This document shows positions 8,931-19,690 of a stretch of DNA of 64,000 bases, in pieces. How positions within the stretch are numbered: the first letter of the stretch is position 1; each line of letters begins with the position of its first letter. The DNA is from Flammeovirgaceae bacterium UBA5008 (GTDB taxonomy: Bacteria > Bacteroidota > Bacteroidia > Cytophagales > Cyclobacteriaceae), in NCBI GenBank assembly GCA_002398365.1, contig DGYK01000060.1:158011-222010 (forward strand), in the 5' to 3' direction. Position numbers and translations under genes: made by a program. A model generated the notes under the pieces. It made no database searches and was not told the DNA's origin. It was given only the letters and a program-made list of their open reading frames with translations.

Positions 8931-11480
8931 TTACCGCGCTGCTTCGCTGCTGAGCAATGGCCCAAAGAAGATGGCATTCATCATGATTTTATTGGTGCCG
9001 TACCAAAACGCACGGAACGATAAGTTTTCGGTAAATCCAATCACTCGGCCTCTGCCTAGGGCAGCAATTCCTAAGCTGGAAGAATTTTTGAGTCGACTAT
9101 AATTAGGTTTAGAAATATATCCACTGAGTAATGGATTCGATCCGAAAGTAAGTGGATTAGCGTATGATCCACTTGCTTTGCTGAGGAAGATGTTGTTGGG
9201 TTTGAACAACGCAATTTTAGAAGAACTAAATCCGTAAAACAGTGGGTTGCTCAAATCGGCATCGGCCTCGAAAATAGCTCCGCTTGTTTCTTGTGCTCCC
9301 CGATTTTCTTCGATGTCCGCATAGGGTTTTGGCTTTTGTTCTTTCTTGCTGTCATCATCTTTCTTTACTTCGAATTTACCCAGACCAGCAGATTGAAACC
9401 AGTTGACCGCACTTTCAAACCCAATTACGAGGCCACCATTTTGCGTCCAGGTTTTTAGTTTTTCTTTGGCGCTTTCGCTGATGGCATTGTAGTTCCCTTC
9501 GGGAATGATCAAAGTGTTATAACGATTGATATTGGTTGAGTTGAACACGTTGATTGGCAATAACGTCACCGGAATTTCATAACGTGTATCAAGTACGTGC
9601 CAGATCTCACCGGCATCGGTAGGAGAGATACCACTCTCAACTAGCATGGCAATTTCGGGTTTCTTCAATGATAAGAAAGAAGGGCTGCCTAAGGATACGC
9701 CTTTAAAATCTAAGCCTGTTGCAAGGGCATACACATCCAAACCATCTTTTTCAGTAATCTCTTTCATGTAAACTTGCAATTGATCGGGTAGGCGCTCTTG
9801 GTGATCTACCGGAATCAGTAAGCTGCCACGTTCAAACTTTTTCCCGTCCGCATAGAAATTTTCAGTGGCTACTTTTACGCGCACGTTTTTGCTGAGCAAG
9901 CGATACGTTGCCCGTGGCACATAGTAGCCGAATGGTTCAATTACATAAGCATAATCTCCCTTGCCAATGATTTTTCCTTCCGGAGATTTGAGGTCGGTAA
10001 CTCTATCTCCCAATGCAGGCATTACTTTTTGTTCTTCATAGTCGATGCCGAAGGCGAGCGGCAATGTCCAACTGGAGATGTCGTAAAACAGACTGTCCTT
10101 AAACTGCGTTCGCTTTTCAAACATCGATTTGATCAAGCGGTATTGAGGTTGATTCAAAGGAATAACATACCCAGTTTCAGCGTCAACATTTTTTCCTGCC
10201 ACTGTTAGATTTCCCATTGGTTTATAAAATGCGATTTGTTGCCGCGCCAACATTTCACCAAAGTGAAAAAGTTTCATTTTATCCTTCGGTGAATTCACCA
10301 CAATAGCTTTTACAGGATCTTTTACCACTTCCGCGGAAGCGTTAGAATAAAACTCGCGTTGATACTCTAATAACTCTACGCGCATTTCATTCACGGCCTT
10401 GAGTGTGCTGAGTGCGGTTGTAAACTGATTGCGGATCGTAAACGGAAATCGCAGTACGCCATTGACACTTTCCTGTGCATGCCCACGAGAACTCGCTTGC
10501 TCGAATAAAATTCCGATGGCCCCTTGCACATCAGGAAAAGTTGATCCTTTGCCATAGTAAAAATCATCATACCCTTCTTGGGTGTAGTAGAGCGATCCAA
10601 TTTCATCCAAGGCCTTCGCATGAAAGGCACCAATCTTTTTGGTTAGTTCCAGATTTTTTTCAGGAGTGAGCGGGTGCATTCTGGAAGGCACGCCTGGTTG
10701 AAAGAAGAATGTGGCGTTGGTGCCCATTTCATGATGATCGGTCAATACGTTCGGTTTCCATGCATGAAATTTTTTCACACGCGCTTGCGACTCCGGATGT
10801 TGGGCAACCAGCCAATCGCGATTCAAATCGAACCAATAATGATTGAAGCGCCCACCCGGCCAAGCTTCGTTGTGCTCAACATCATTTGGGTCGGCATTAA
10901 CCAATTTACTCTTGCGGGCATTCACCCATGAAGAAAAGCGTTGCAAGCCGTCCGGATTGAAACTGGGGTCAAAAAGAATAATAGTATTGGAAAGGTAGCT
11001 TTCAATTTCGGGGCCTTGGGCGGCAGCCAGATAATAAGCGGTTAACAGAGCGGCATTAGCACCACTGGCTTCATTGCCATGAATGCTATGCCCGATGTAA
11101 AACACAGCAGGCATATTTTTAATATTTACGTTACCCGACTTTTGTGGATCGGAAAGAAGCGCATGTTCCGCCCGAATTGCCTCCAGATTTTGATGGTTTT
11201 TGGGTGAGGTAATAGTGAGAAGCAGAATGGAACGCATTTCATGCGTTTGGCCGATTACTTCCAGCGAAATACGATCAGAGGCTTTATCCAAAGCCATCAT
11301 GTAGTTTACAAGCCGGTCGTGGGTAATGTGCCATTCCCCCACCTGATGGCCAATCACCGATTGTGGAGTTGGTATTGCCGGATTGAGCGAAATATTGGGT
11401 GGAAAGTAGTACGAGAGATCGACCTGAGCCCAGACGACACTGCTGGTTAGAATGGTTATAAAAAAGAGTAGTTTTTTCAT
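8931..11480 (-). CDS. Secreted M14-family zinc carboxypeptidase
   Basis: An 849-residue secreted metallopeptidase. The ATG at 11480 gives a typical signal peptide (MKKLLFFITILTSSVVWAQ); an ATG at 11519 would add 13 charged residues ahead of it. The peptidase domain occupies roughly residues 45-370. The zinc motif is H134-G-N-E137, a further His pair is seen in TDHHEMGTN (249-250), and a candidate catalytic Glu lies in LFEQASSRG. The C-terminal third resembles a class I glutamine-amidotransferase-like fold (LIIPEGNYNAI, then GLVIGFESA) with no obvious nucleophile. Related proteins are widespread in Bacteroidota and are probably periplasmic or extracellular. The substrate is not known; protein or peptidoglycan peptides are possible. 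Confidence 0.88.
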   Translation of the reverse strand: MKKLLFFITILTSSVVWAQVDLSYYFPPNISLNPAIPTPQSVIGHQVGEWHITHDRLVNYMMALDKASDRISLEVIGQTHEMRSILLLTITSPKNHQNLEAIRAEHALLSDPQKSGNVNIKNMPAVFYIGHSIHGNEASGANAALLTAYYLAAAQGPEIESYLSNTIILFDPSFNPDGLQRFSSWVNARKSKLVNADPNDVEHNEAWPGGRFNHYWFDLNRDWLVAQHPESQARVKKFHAWKPNVLTDHHEMGTNATFFFQPGVPSRMHPLTPEKNLELTKKIGAFHAKALDEIGSLYYTQEGYDDFYYGKGSTFPDVQGAIGILFEQASSRGHAQESVNGVLRFPFTIRNQFTTALSTLKAVNEMRVELLEYQREFYSNASAEVVKDPVKAIVVNSPKDKMKLFHFGEMLARQQIAFYKPMGNLTVAGKNVDAETGYVIPLNQPQYRLIKSMFEKRTQFKDSLFYDISSWTLPLAFGIDYEEQKVMPALGDRVTDLKSPEGKIIGKGDYAYVIEPFGYYVPRATYRLLSKNVRVKVATENFYADGKKFERGSLLIPVDHQERLPDQLQVYMKEITEKDGLDVYALATGLDFKGVSLGSPSFLSLKKPEIAMLVESGISPTDAGEIWHVLDTRYEIPVTLLPINVFNSTNINRYNTLIIPEGNYNAISESAKEKLKTWTQNGGLVIGFESAVNWFQSAGLGKFEVKKDDDSKKEQKPKPYADIEENRGAQETSGAIFEADADLSNPLFYGFSSSKIALFKPNNIFLSKASGSYANPLTFGSNPLLSGYISKPNYSRLKNSSSLGIAALGRGRVIGFTENLSFRAFWYGTNKIMMNAIFFGPLLSSEAAR

Positions 11481-11634
11481 TTCAAGTATAGCTTTAATCA
11501 ATTCATCAAATTTTCGCATTTTCTTCGTTTTTACAACAGAATAAGGGATAAGCGGTAGGTCAATGTTATCAAATTGTTAAGAAAAAGAGCAAAAGATTTA
11601 AAGCAAACAGCGTAAAGAAGTTACCCGAAAAGGA

Positions 11635-11642
11635 TACTTTTG
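11635..11642 (+). promoter_or_regulatory. Putative -7 box TACTTTTG for the large TonB receptor
   Basis: TACTTTTG matches the Bacteroidota -7 consensus TAnnTTTG exactly and lies 25 bases before the receptor ATG. I see no convincing -33 TTG element at the expected distance, so the call rests on the -7 box and its position. Confidence 0.5.
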
Positions 11643-11667
11643 CCCCCGATTAAAACCCGAATTACTT

Positions 11668-14600
11668 ATGAGAAAACTTTTACTGTTAACATTGACGGCC
11701 TTGTGCTTTGCCTCCATAGGAGCATACGCGCAGGTGACCACCTCCGCCATGGCGGGGAAGATTACTGACTCAAAGGGTGAACCTTTGCCAGGAGCAACGA
11801 TCGTTGCTACGCACACTCCTTCAGGTACTACTTATGGAACTGCAGCTGGTTCCAATGGACGCTATGTAATCCCCGGCATGCGTGTAGGAGGTCCTTATAC
11901 TGCTAAAATTAGCTTCGTAGGCTATAAAGAGCAGGTGATCAATGACATCTACCTCAGCTTAGGTGTAACTGCCGACTTAAATGTTAAGTTGGTAGATGAA
12001 AGTACTCAATTAGATGAACTGGTAGTAACCGGTAACAAGAATGATATCTTCAGTTCAGACCGCCAAGGCGCGGCTGCTTCATTCGATCGTCAAACCTTGA
12101 ACAGCATCCCAACCATTGGCCGTACTGTAAATGATATCGTAAAGTACAACGCGTATAGCAATGGTAGTTCATTTGCCGGACAGGACAGCCGATTTAATAG
12201 TTTCACAATTGACGGTTCTGTATTCAATAACGGGTTTGGATTAGGAGGATCTGCGCAAGCAGGAGGTCGTACCGGAACTACCGCTGTTTCATTAGATGCA
12301 TTGGATGAAGTTCAAGTAAACGTAACTCCATTTGACGTTCGTCAGTCGGGTTTTGCCGGTGCCGGTATCAACGCGGTAACACGTTCTGGTACAAATGATG
12401 TATCAGGATCTGTTTATTACTTATTTAGAAATAATGATTTAGTTGGTAACAAGGCGGATGGTGGCAAGAAATTGGCTCCTTTCACAATCAATGAAAATAC
12501 ATTTGGTTTCAGAATTGGAGCTCCTATCATTAAAGACAAGTTATTCATATTCGCAAACTTCGAGCAATTCACCAGCTCAGCACCAGCAATGGATTGGGTG
12601 GCGAATCGTGCCGGAGCAACCGGTAACGTTTCAAGAGTAACGGCAGCTTCAATGGAAGATCTTCGTACCTACATGCTTACTAAATTGGGTTTCAACTTAG
12701 GAGCGATTGATGGATACAACAACGAGACAAAAAGTACTAAAACCTTGGTTCGTTTAGATTATAACATTAATGAGAAGCACAAACTCTCATTGCGTTATTC
12801 AGACCACGATTCAAGAGGAGGAATCAACATTAGCCAAAGTAATAGCAGCAGCACAGCAGGTAACGGTAATAGAACCAACTCTGCGCTAGCAATTTCTCCC
12901 GAAAACACGGGTTACTTCCAAAAGGACAAAACGTTTTCAATTGCGGGAGAATTAAACTCAACTTTCAGCTCACGTATTTCCAATAAATTGGTAGTAACAT
13001 ACAACAAGCAGACCGAAGACAGAGATTATAAAACATCGCTTTTCCCTACCATTGATATTTTGGATGGAGCTATTGCAAGCCCGAATACAACCGGTGCCGG
13101 ATCAACTTACACTTCTGTAGGCTTTGACCCCTTCACTCCTAACAACAAGTTGAATTACTCCACTTTGAATATCACGAACAATGCGACTTACTATGCCGAT
13201 GATCATACCATAACAGCGGGTATTTCGTACGAGGCGTTCACATCTAATAACGTATTCTTCCCTTCTTCAAACGGTGTTTATGTTTACAACTCGATTGCTG
13301 ATTTCAAAGCAGCGGTAGATGATTTCGTAGCTAATCCTACCAATCCTGTATCACCGGTGCCTGTTGTTCGCTATAACTTGCGTTACTCTTTGTTGCCTGG
13401 TGGTGTTGAGCCTCTTCAAGTATTGAATGTGGCCACCTATAGTGCTTATTTACAAGATGAGATTCAAGCAACAGACAAATTGAAATTAACAGTGGGCTTG
13501 CGTGCTGATTTATTTGATTATGATAACTCAACAGCGGCAGCTTTCAATAACCCAGTTGTTGCAGGATTAAACTTCAGAAATGAAGATGGGTATACCTATA
13601 AAGTAAATACCGGAGCATTCCCAGGTGCACAAGTTTTATTGTCGCCTAGAATTGGTTTTAACTATGACCTGAAAGGTGATAAGAAAACTCAAATTCGTGG
13701 TGGTAGCGGTTTGTTTGTATCGCGTATTCCACAGGTATTGGTTTCCAACCAGCTTGGAAATAATGGGGTTAATACAGCGCTGCTTAACAACACCAATGTA
13801 ACGAACAGACCTTTCCGTTTGACACCGACTGAGTTTATTCCTACCACTAAGCCAGACATCAACACCTTATCTGGTTATGCGGTGAATGCTACTGATGGTA
13901 ATTTGAAGTACCCAACAGTTTGGAAAACCAACTTAGCTATTGACCAAAAATTACCTTGGGGATTAGTTGGAACGGTAGAGGTAATCTACAACAAAAACAT
14001 CCATGCCTTGCGTTATATTGATGCTAACCTGAGCCCGAAGGACAGAAACTTTACAGGTCCTGATACACGTGATCGTTTCCCTGCATCTGCTCCAGGAAAC
14101 GTAGCGCCTCGCTTTATGAATTCACAAGTTACAAATGTGTTTGTTTTGAAAAATTCGAGCGTTGGTGATTCTTATACAATCACAGCAAAGTTAGAGAAGC
14201 CAGTTGATAAAGGATTCAGTGGTATGGTTGCATATACCTACGGTGAAGCCAGAGATTTACAGTCTGTAGGTAGCACTGTGCAAGCGAACATTCCTACCGT
14301 ATCCGGCCAAAACTATTTAGGTACTTCTTTTGCTGATAACGATTTGAGACATCGTATTGTAGGTTTCTTGAACTATCGTTTGGAGTACGGAGATAAAATT
14401 GGTGGTGCGACCATGTTTACTTTAGGTATGGTTTCAGCGAGTGGTGGAAAATTATCTTATACGTATGGTGGCGATTTGAATGGCGATGGTCAAACCAACG
14501 ATTTGATTTACGTACCGAAAAGCGCTAGCGAATTAACTTTTGCCTCTTTTACTTCAGGCGGCAAAACATTTACTGCAGCTGATCAACAGGCAGCATTTGA

Positions 14601-15000
14601 TGCTTATATCAACGGAAGTGAGTATTTAAGCTCAAGAAGAGGTCAATATGCTGAAAGAAATGGTGCTTATTTCCCTTGGTTAACCCGTTTCGACTTCAGC
14701 GTAGTGCAAGAATTCTATGTAAAGGTTGGCGCAAAACAAAAGAGAAACACCATCCAATTGAGAGCGGATATCTTAAACGTAGGAAACCTAATCAATGACG
14801 GATTTGGAGTGGGATATCAAACTACTACCTCCCAGCCATTAACTTTTGTTAGTGTGAATGCGGCAGGTGTGCCTACCTATAGAATGCAAACACAAAATAT
14901 TAATGGTGAAACCGTTTTATTGAAAGATACATTCATTAAGAGCATCTCTATTGGAAGTGTATGGCAGGCACAAATCGGTGTACGTTATATCTTTAATTAA
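11668..15000 (+). CDS. TonB-dependent receptor with carboxypeptidase-like N-terminal domain
   Basis: A 1110-residue outer-membrane receptor. The signal peptide ends at AYAQ near residue 22 and is followed by a carboxypeptidase-regulatory-like domain ([18 protein letters not shown]) at about 28-115. The plug comes next (ELVVTGNKN, then [15 protein letters not shown]) and then a large barrel. A segment [16 protein letters not shown] near residue 935 is typical of the Oar-like subfamily of receptors. It stands alone with its own promoter box and a strong terminator, and no SusD-like partner is present. The substrate is unknown; Oar-like receptors have been linked to adhesion, development and protein uptake in other bacteria. 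Confidence 0.93.
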   Translation: MRKLLLLTLTALCFASIGAYAQVTTSAMAGKITDSKGEPLPGATIVATHTPSGTTYGTAAGSNGRYVIPGMRVGGPYTAKISFVGYKEQVINDIYLSLGVTADLNVKLVDESTQLDELVVTGNKNDIFSSDRQGAAASFDRQTLNSIPTIGRTVNDIVKYNAYSNGSSFAGQDSRFNSFTIDGSVFNNGFGLGGSAQAGGRTGTTAVSLDALDEVQVNVTPFDVRQSGFAGAGINAVTRSGTNDVSGSVYYLFRNNDLVGNKADGGKKLAPFTINENTFGFRIGAPIIKDKLFIFANFEQFTSSAPAMDWVANRAGATGNVSRVTAASMEDLRTYMLTKLGFNLGAIDGYNNETKSTKTLVRLDYNINEKHKLSLRYSDHDSRGGINISQSNSSSTAGNGNRTNSALAISPENTGYFQKDKTFSIAGELNSTFSSRISNKLVVTYNKQTEDRDYKTSLFPTIDILDGAIASPNTTGAGSTYTSVGFDPFTPNNKLNYSTLNITNNATYYADDHTITAGISYEAFTSNNVFFPSSNGVYVYNSIADFKAAVDDFVANPTNPVSPVPVVRYNLRYSLLPGGVEPLQVLNVATYSAYLQDEIQATDKLKLTVGLRADLFDYDNSTAAAFNNPVVAGLNFRNEDGYTYKVNTGAFPGAQVLLSPRIGFNYDLKGDKKTQIRGGSGLFVSRIPQVLVSNQLGNNGVNTALLNNTNVTNRPFRLTPTEFIPTTKPDINTLSGYAVNATDGNLKYPTVWKTNLAIDQKLPWGLVGTVEVIYNKNIHALRYIDANLSPKDRNFTGPDTRDRFPASAPGNVAPRFMNSQVTNVFVLKNSSVGDSYTITAKLEKPVDKGFSGMVAYTYGEARDLQSVGSTVQANIPTVSGQNYLGTSFADNDLRHRIVGFLNYRLEYGDKIGGATMFTLGMVSASGGKLSYTYGGDLNGDGQTNDLIYVPKSASELTFASFTSGGKTFTAADQQAAFDAYINGSEYLSSRRGQYAERNGAYFPWLTRFDFSVVQEFYVKVGAKQKRNTIQLRADILNVGNLINDGFGVGYQTTTSQPLTFVSVNAAGVPTYRMQTQNINGETVLLKDTFIKSISIGSVWQAQIGVRYIFN

Positions 15001-15021
15001 TTCCTTAGATCGCTTAAATCA

Positions 15022-15049
15022 AAAAAGGCCACCACTCGGTGGCCTTTTT
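15022..15049 (+). terminator. Rho-independent terminator after the TonB receptor
   Basis: Perfect arms GGCCACC and GGTGGCC with a four-base loop, preceded by an A-run and followed by TTTTTATTTT. The A and T runs extend the stem to twelve pairs, so it could act on both strands. Confidence 0.9.
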
Positions 15050-15078
15050 ATTTTGCCTGCTTTTGGCTACTTTCAACA

Positions 15079-16518
15079 ATGGCTAATCGCTCAGTCATTA
15101 GTTTTTTGTTTCTTTTAGCACTTCTGGTGCTTCCACAGTGCCGTGGTGGGAAAGAGGAACTGCCATTTTTGGCTGAGCCAGCCATGGAGCGGGATCTGGC
15201 CGAAATAAAGAAACGTGGCTATTTAGAAGCCATTCTCGACAATAACTCCATCAGCTATTTTATCTATAAAGGCACTCCCATGGGCTATGAGTACGAACTT
15301 CTACAGTACTTCTGTAAATCCATGAAGGTGCAACTCAAAATTAAAGTGATCTCAGGTATAGAGGAGGCAATTGATCAATTAAATAAGGGCAATGGCGATG
15401 TACTCGCATTTCCTCTCACCGTAACGAAAGACCGTACTAATTATATTTCGTTTACAAAGCCACATTACACCACACATCAGGTGCTGGTGCAGAAGAAACC
15501 AGCCAATTGGCGCATGCAACCACCCCAACTGGTGGATAAGAAATTGATTCGTAATCCACTCGACTTAGTTGGAAAAGAAGTGCATGTGATGAAAGGCTCT
15601 TCATTCAGCGAGCGCATGAAAAACTTGTCGCAAGAAATTGGAGGTGACATTATTTTAAAGGAAGATAGCGCGACCGCAGAAACAGAATCCTTGATTCGCA
15701 AAGTGGCAACCGGTGAAATCAAGTACACGGTTACCGATCAAACCATTGCCATGGTGAATGCGCTTTATTATCCCAATTTGGATATCAATACAACTCTCAG
15801 TCTGCCTCAACAGATTGCGTGGGGGGTGCGTAAAAATTCAACTAACCTCCAACAGGCCATCGATCAATGGATGGCTCGTATCAAGCAAACCGGATTGTTT
15901 CAAACGCTGTTCGACAAGTATTTTAATAATCCGAGGTTTTCTATCATTATGGCAAGCAGTGACTATTCTTCCATTTCGGGCGATCGCTTGTCACCGTATG
16001 ATGAGCAAATAAAAATTGGCGCGAAAGAAATTGGGTGGGATTGGCGATTGGTAGCCTCGATTGTTTATCAGGAATCTAATTTTAATCCGAATGTTGAGTC
16101 ATGGGCTGGCGCTATCGGATTAATGCAAGTGATGCCGGAGACGGGTGAGTTTTTGCATGCAGGAGATTTACATGACCCGAATCAAAATATCAAAGCCGGG
16201 ATTCGTTTTCTGAAATTCTTAGATGACCATTGGGCAAAGACCGTTTCTGATCCGGAAGAGCGATTGAAGTTTGTGTTAGCTTCGTATAATGTGGGAGTTT
16301 CGCATGTGATTGATGCGCAAAAATTGGCGCGCAAAAATGGACGCAATGCCTCCAAATGGAATGACAGTGTTGAATACTTTCTTTTGCAGAAATCAAATCC
16401 AAAATATTATCGCGATGCAGTAGTAGCCGCGGGCTATTGCCGATGTGATGGCCCCGTGAGGTATGTAAAGGAAATCTTAGACCGTTACGAGGAGTACAAA
16501 GTTCACATCGATGCGTGA
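15079..16518 (+). CDS. mltF: MltF-like membrane-bound lytic murein transglycosylase
   Basis: A 479-residue lipoprotein with signal MANRSVISFLFLLALLVLPQ before Cys21. Residues of about 40-300 form a periplasmic solute-binding-like domain (LVGKEVHVMKGSSFSERM), and residues of about 315-460 form an SLT lytic transglycosylase domain. The catalytic Glu is E332 in YQESNFNP, followed by the family motif GAIGLMQVMPETG and then ASYNVG. This domain order is that of MltF, which cleaves the glycan strands of peptidoglycan and binds stem peptides through its N-terminal domain. It lies between a terminator and the convergent kynurenine operon, so it is probably transcribed alone. Confidence 0.9.
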   Translation: MANRSVISFLFLLALLVLPQCRGGKEELPFLAEPAMERDLAEIKKRGYLEAILDNNSISYFIYKGTPMGYEYELLQYFCKSMKVQLKIKVISGIEEAIDQLNKGNGDVLAFPLTVTKDRTNYISFTKPHYTTHQVLVQKKPANWRMQPPQLVDKKLIRNPLDLVGKEVHVMKGSSFSERMKNLSQEIGGDIILKEDSATAETESLIRKVATGEIKYTVTDQTIAMVNALYYPNLDINTTLSLPQQIAWGVRKNSTNLQQAIDQWMARIKQTGLFQTLFDKYFNNPRFSIIMASSDYSSISGDRLSPYDEQIKIGAKEIGWDWRLVASIVYQESNFNPNVESWAGAIGLMQVMPETGEFLHAGDLHDPNQNIKAGIRFLKFLDDHWAKTVSDPEERLKFVLASYNVGVSHVIDAQKLARKNGRNASKWNDSVEYFLLQKSNPKYYRDAVVAAGYCRCDGPVRYVKEILDRYEEYKVHIDA

Positions 16519-16543
16519 GGCTCCTTAAACTCGGAATTCAGTT

Positions 16544-17884
16544 TTATTTTTTTAGCTGATCAACAATTTTCTTCAAATCCATCTGCTGCCAAGTCGATTC
16601 GATGTTAGGCGTTTTTAAAACTTCTTCCATAATTTTCTTTTGCTTTTGCCCGGTTTCATACGCTACATGATAAGGAATGTCTTTATAGAATGTGACCATC
16701 GAATACAGTGGAATCCAATCAGCCGGATAAAGTTCGTGCAGTTTCGCTTCTATTTTTTTTCTTAAGATAAAGTCGGGATCATTTACCAAGTCGCGCATTT
16801 CAATAAAGTTATCCAAAGCCAACTGGGCAATCGCATCGGCATTGGGCTTACGCTCTTGCTGAAAAATAGGAGCTACCGTACTCCAGTCGTCCTGATGTAA
16901 ATCGAGCAATTGATTGAATGCCCTACAATCTTCAAACCCGGCATTCATACCTTGTCCGTAGAATGGTACGATGGCATGAGCGGCATCACCCATCAACAAC
17001 ACATTGTTTTTCAACCAAGGGAAGCACTTCACCGTAACGAGTGATGAAGTTGGATTATGGAAGAACTCTTGTAAAAGATCCGGCATTAATTGAAGCGCAT
17101 CCGGAAATGTGTTTTGAAAAAATTCTTGTACGGCTTCCTTGTTCGCCAACTTTTCAAACGACTGTTCACCATTAAACGGAAAAAACAAAGTCAGTGTAAA
17201 ACTTCCATCCGGATTGGGCAGAGCAATTAGCATGAAGCTTTCGCGTGGCCAAATGTGCAAAGCATTTTTCTCCATCTGAAATCCACCACTGGAATTGGCA
17301 GGAATATGTAATTCTTTATAGCCGTGATGAATATATTCTTGTGAATAGTCAAAACGATCTGTCATTTGCAAGGCGTGACGGACGGCAGAGAAAGCGCCAT
17401 CGGCACCAATAATCCAATCGTATTTTTCGATTTGGATTTTTTGATCTGTACTTTGTAATGAAAGTTCTGTTGTTTCAAAGTTGACATGTACAATTCTATT
17501 TTCGAATTGAAAACGAACTCCAATATTTTCAGCTGCTGTCATCAACACTTTATTCAAGCCACTTCTTGAAATGGAATTAATGTATTGCCCTTCTTTTCCA
17601 TAAGGTTGAAATTGCATTTTGCCTTTTAAGTCGTGAATCATCCGCCCATGCATAGGGATGGCTTCTTTTTTTAGTTCCTCTGCCAAGCCTACTTCTTCCA
17701 ATGCTCGAATACCCCGATTGCTTAAAGCTAAATTAATGGAACGACCTTCGTACCCTTTGCTTTTGCGCATATCTGATCTGCGTTCGATCACCGTAACTTG
17801 ATAGCCGCGCTTCGCTAAATAGATGGACAATAACGAGCCAACTAGTCCTGCGCCAGCAATTGCAATATGTTTTTTAGCTTCCAT
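16544..17884 (-). CDS. kmo: Kynurenine 3-monooxygenase
   Basis: A 446-residue FAD-dependent hydroxylase that converts L-kynurenine to 3-hydroxykynurenine with NADPH and oxygen. The FAD-binding motif GAGLVGSLLSIYLAKRG is at residues 10-26, and the second FAD motif GDAAHAIVPFYGQGMNAGFED is the form typical of KMO. The YEGRSINLALSNRG segment is also characteristic. The C-terminus carries a hydrophobic or aromatic region as in other KMOs. It is the last gene of a minus-strand operon and starts two bases after kynureninase. The genes upstream supply the enzymes that use its product. Confidence 0.95.
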   Translation of the reverse strand: MEAKKHIAIAGAGLVGSLLSIYLAKRGYQVTVIERRSDMRKSKGYEGRSINLALSNRGIRALEEVGLAEELKKEAIPMHGRMIHDLKGKMQFQPYGKEGQYINSISRSGLNKVLMTAAENIGVRFQFENRIVHVNFETTELSLQSTDQKIQIEKYDWIIGADGAFSAVRHALQMTDRFDYSQEYIHHGYKELHIPANSSGGFQMEKNALHIWPRESFMLIALPNPDGSFTLTLFFPFNGEQSFEKLANKEAVQEFFQNTFPDALQLMPDLLQEFFHNPTSSLVTVKCFPWLKNNVLLMGDAAHAIVPFYGQGMNAGFEDCRAFNQLLDLHQDDWSTVAPIFQQERKPNADAIAQLALDNFIEMRDLVNDPDFILRKKIEAKLHELYPADWIPLYSMVTFYKDIPYHVAYETGQKQKKIMEEVLKTPNIESTWQQMDLKKIVDQLKK

Positions 17885-17886
17885 AT

Positions 17887-19167
17887 TTAGTTTGCTTGTA
17901 CGTGCTTCTTAAAAATCTCCGCGAAGCGAAACACATCTTCGAATGAATTATACAGCGGTACTGGAGCCACGCGAATGACACCCGGTTCGCGCCAATCGGC
18001 AATGACGCCTGCCTGAGTGAGTCGTTGAAAAAGTTGCTTGCCATTTTTCCATGTGCGAATCGAAAGTTGACAACCTCTTTGTTTTGGGTCGCTAGGAGTT
18101 AGAATTCGAAACTTCGAACCATGATTTGGAATTTGAAGGAGCAAAAATTCTAAATAACCGGTTAAAAGCACGCTCTTTTCGCGAAGCTTCTTAAAATCTA
18201 TTTTTTGAAAAACCTCCAGTGAACCCAACAACGCGGCTCCCGATAAGACCGGAAAGTTGGATAGCTGCCATCCATCGACACCCGGCATCGGAATAAATCC
18301 TTTCTTCATTTGAAACCGATCTTTTTCGTGGTGACCCCACCAGCCCGCCAGTCGCACGAGCGATGAATTGTTGGCGTGCTTCTCATGTACAAATGCGCCT
18401 GCTACTCCACCGGGTCCCGCATTCAAATATTTGTAACTGCACCAAACCGCAAAATCTACATCATGATTATGAAGTTGTAAGGGCACATTTCCGATGGCGT
18501 GTGCCAAATCAAAACCAACATAAGCGCCCACTTGTTTAGCGGCAGCAGCAATTTTCTTGATGTTGAAAAACTGACCGGTATAATATTGCACCGCTCCAAA
18601 AATCACAAGCGCTACCTGCTTGCCATGTTCACGAATAGCACTTTCAATGTCTTCGGTGCGCAATGTAAACTCACCCTCACGAGGCTTTAGTTCAACGATG
18701 ACTTGATCAGGATCTAGTCCGTGTAGTTTTACTTGCGATTCAAAGGCATATTGATCAGAAGAGAATGCTCCGGATTCGGTTATAATTTTGAATCGGGAGG
18801 AGGTAGGTCGATAAAACGTTGTCATGATCAAGTGCAAATTCACTGTCAGTTGATTCATGGCCACAACTTCAATCGCTTTGGCACCTACCAGTTTTGCTAA
18901 AATGGATTTGCTGAACTTATGATAGTATAACCACGGCCTCGTGGCATGCAGATGTCCTTCCACACCCAACTGCGCCCAATCGGTTAGCTCTTGCGCAATT
19001 ATTTTTTTGGTCGTAATAGGCTGTAAGCCCAATGAATTTCCGGTGAAGTAAATCGCTTCCTTTCCCTTCACTTTTGGAATATGAAATTGTTTTCGGAAAC
19101 TTTTTATTGGATCCAGTCGATCCTTTTTTTTGGCAAAGGCAATCGTTGCCTCGAAAGGTTGAGCCAT
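17887..19167 (-). CDS. kynU: Kynureninase
   Basis: A 426-residue PLP enzyme that cleaves kynurenine or 3-hydroxykynurenine to anthranilate or 3-hydroxyanthranilate plus alanine. The PLP-binding lysine is K246 in WCSYKYLNAGPGG, and D220 in GFDLAHAIGN should hold the pyridine nitrogen. FTGNSLGLQP near residue 41 is another family signature. The length is normal for the family. It is separated from the DinB-like gene upstream by three bases and from kmo by two, so all are presumably translated from one message. Confidence 0.95.
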   Translation of the reverse strand: MAQPFEATIAFAKKKDRLDPIKSFRKQFHIPKVKGKEAIYFTGNSLGLQPITTKKIIAQELTDWAQLGVEGHLHATRPWLYYHKFSKSILAKLVGAKAIEVVAMNQLTVNLHLIMTTFYRPTSSRFKIITESGAFSSDQYAFESQVKLHGLDPDQVIVELKPREGEFTLRTEDIESAIREHGKQVALVIFGAVQYYTGQFFNIKKIAAAAKQVGAYVGFDLAHAIGNVPLQLHNHDVDFAVWCSYKYLNAGPGGVAGAFVHEKHANNSSLVRLAGWWGHHEKDRFQMKKGFIPMPGVDGWQLSNFPVLSGAALLGSLEVFQKIDFKKLREKSVLLTGYLEFLLLQIPNHGSKFRILTPSDPKQRGCQLSIRTWKNGKQLFQRLTQAGVIADWREPGVIRVAPVPLYNSFEDVFRFAEIFKKHVQAN

Positions 19168-19170
19168 AAA

Positions 19171-19689
19171 TTATACTAATTGGTTTTGTACAAGCTTGTG
19201 ATGATGCTGTACATGATAAATGGTAAAATAGATCATCTCGCGCAGCGTCAATTTTCCCAAGAGTGGATGAGGCAAGATATATTGATCCAGTTGGTCTTCA
19301 GAAAGCGCATTTACTTTTTTCTGTAACGAATCTACCAATCCCAGTAATTTGCCTTCCAACACTTCTGTATTCTTTTCTTTTCCACCCGGTACGAACCTTC
19401 CGGGAGCTCTTCCACCGGCCTTCAGTTTAGATTGGTATTTTGCCACCAACTCATCATAACTTTTTGATTTACGATTCGCTTTTCCGAATAGCAATCGTAA
19501 AACATATAATGGCAAAGCCAGCGCCATATTCACTGGCCCAACACTTTTTATCAAGTGTTCTGCTTGTTGCAGCGCATTCCACTTATCAGCTGGCGCAGAC
19601 TCTAATTGCTTGGGCGATAATCCTTTTATGTATTGAGTAAAAGCGCGATGATGCCTTTGCAACTCCTCAATCAGTTGTTGCTTCGTCAT
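19171..19689 (-). CDS. DinB-superfamily protein in the kynurenine operon
   Basis: A 172-residue protein of the DinB/YfiT-like four-helix fold. The expected metal-binding histidines are visible: one in the QQAEHLIKSV segment near residue 45, and more in the C-terminal YHVQHHHKL. I chose the ATG at 19689, one base after the stop of the dioxygenase gene; a TTG at 19698 would create an eight-base overlap. The superfamily includes thiol-dependent maleylpyruvate isomerases and many uncharacterised proteins. Its position between the dioxygenase and kynureninase genes suggests a role in the pathway or in handling reactive intermediates. That role is inferred only from context. Confidence 0.82.
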   Translation of the reverse strand: MTKQQLIEELQRHHRAFTQYIKGLSPKQLESAPADKWNALQQAEHLIKSVGPVNMALALPLYVLRLLFGKANRKSKSYDELVAKYQSKLKAGGRAPGRFVPGGKEKNTEVLEGKLLGLVDSLQKKVNALSEDQLDQYILPHPLLGKLTLREMIYFTIYHVQHHHKLVQNQLV

Positions 19690-19690
19690 A

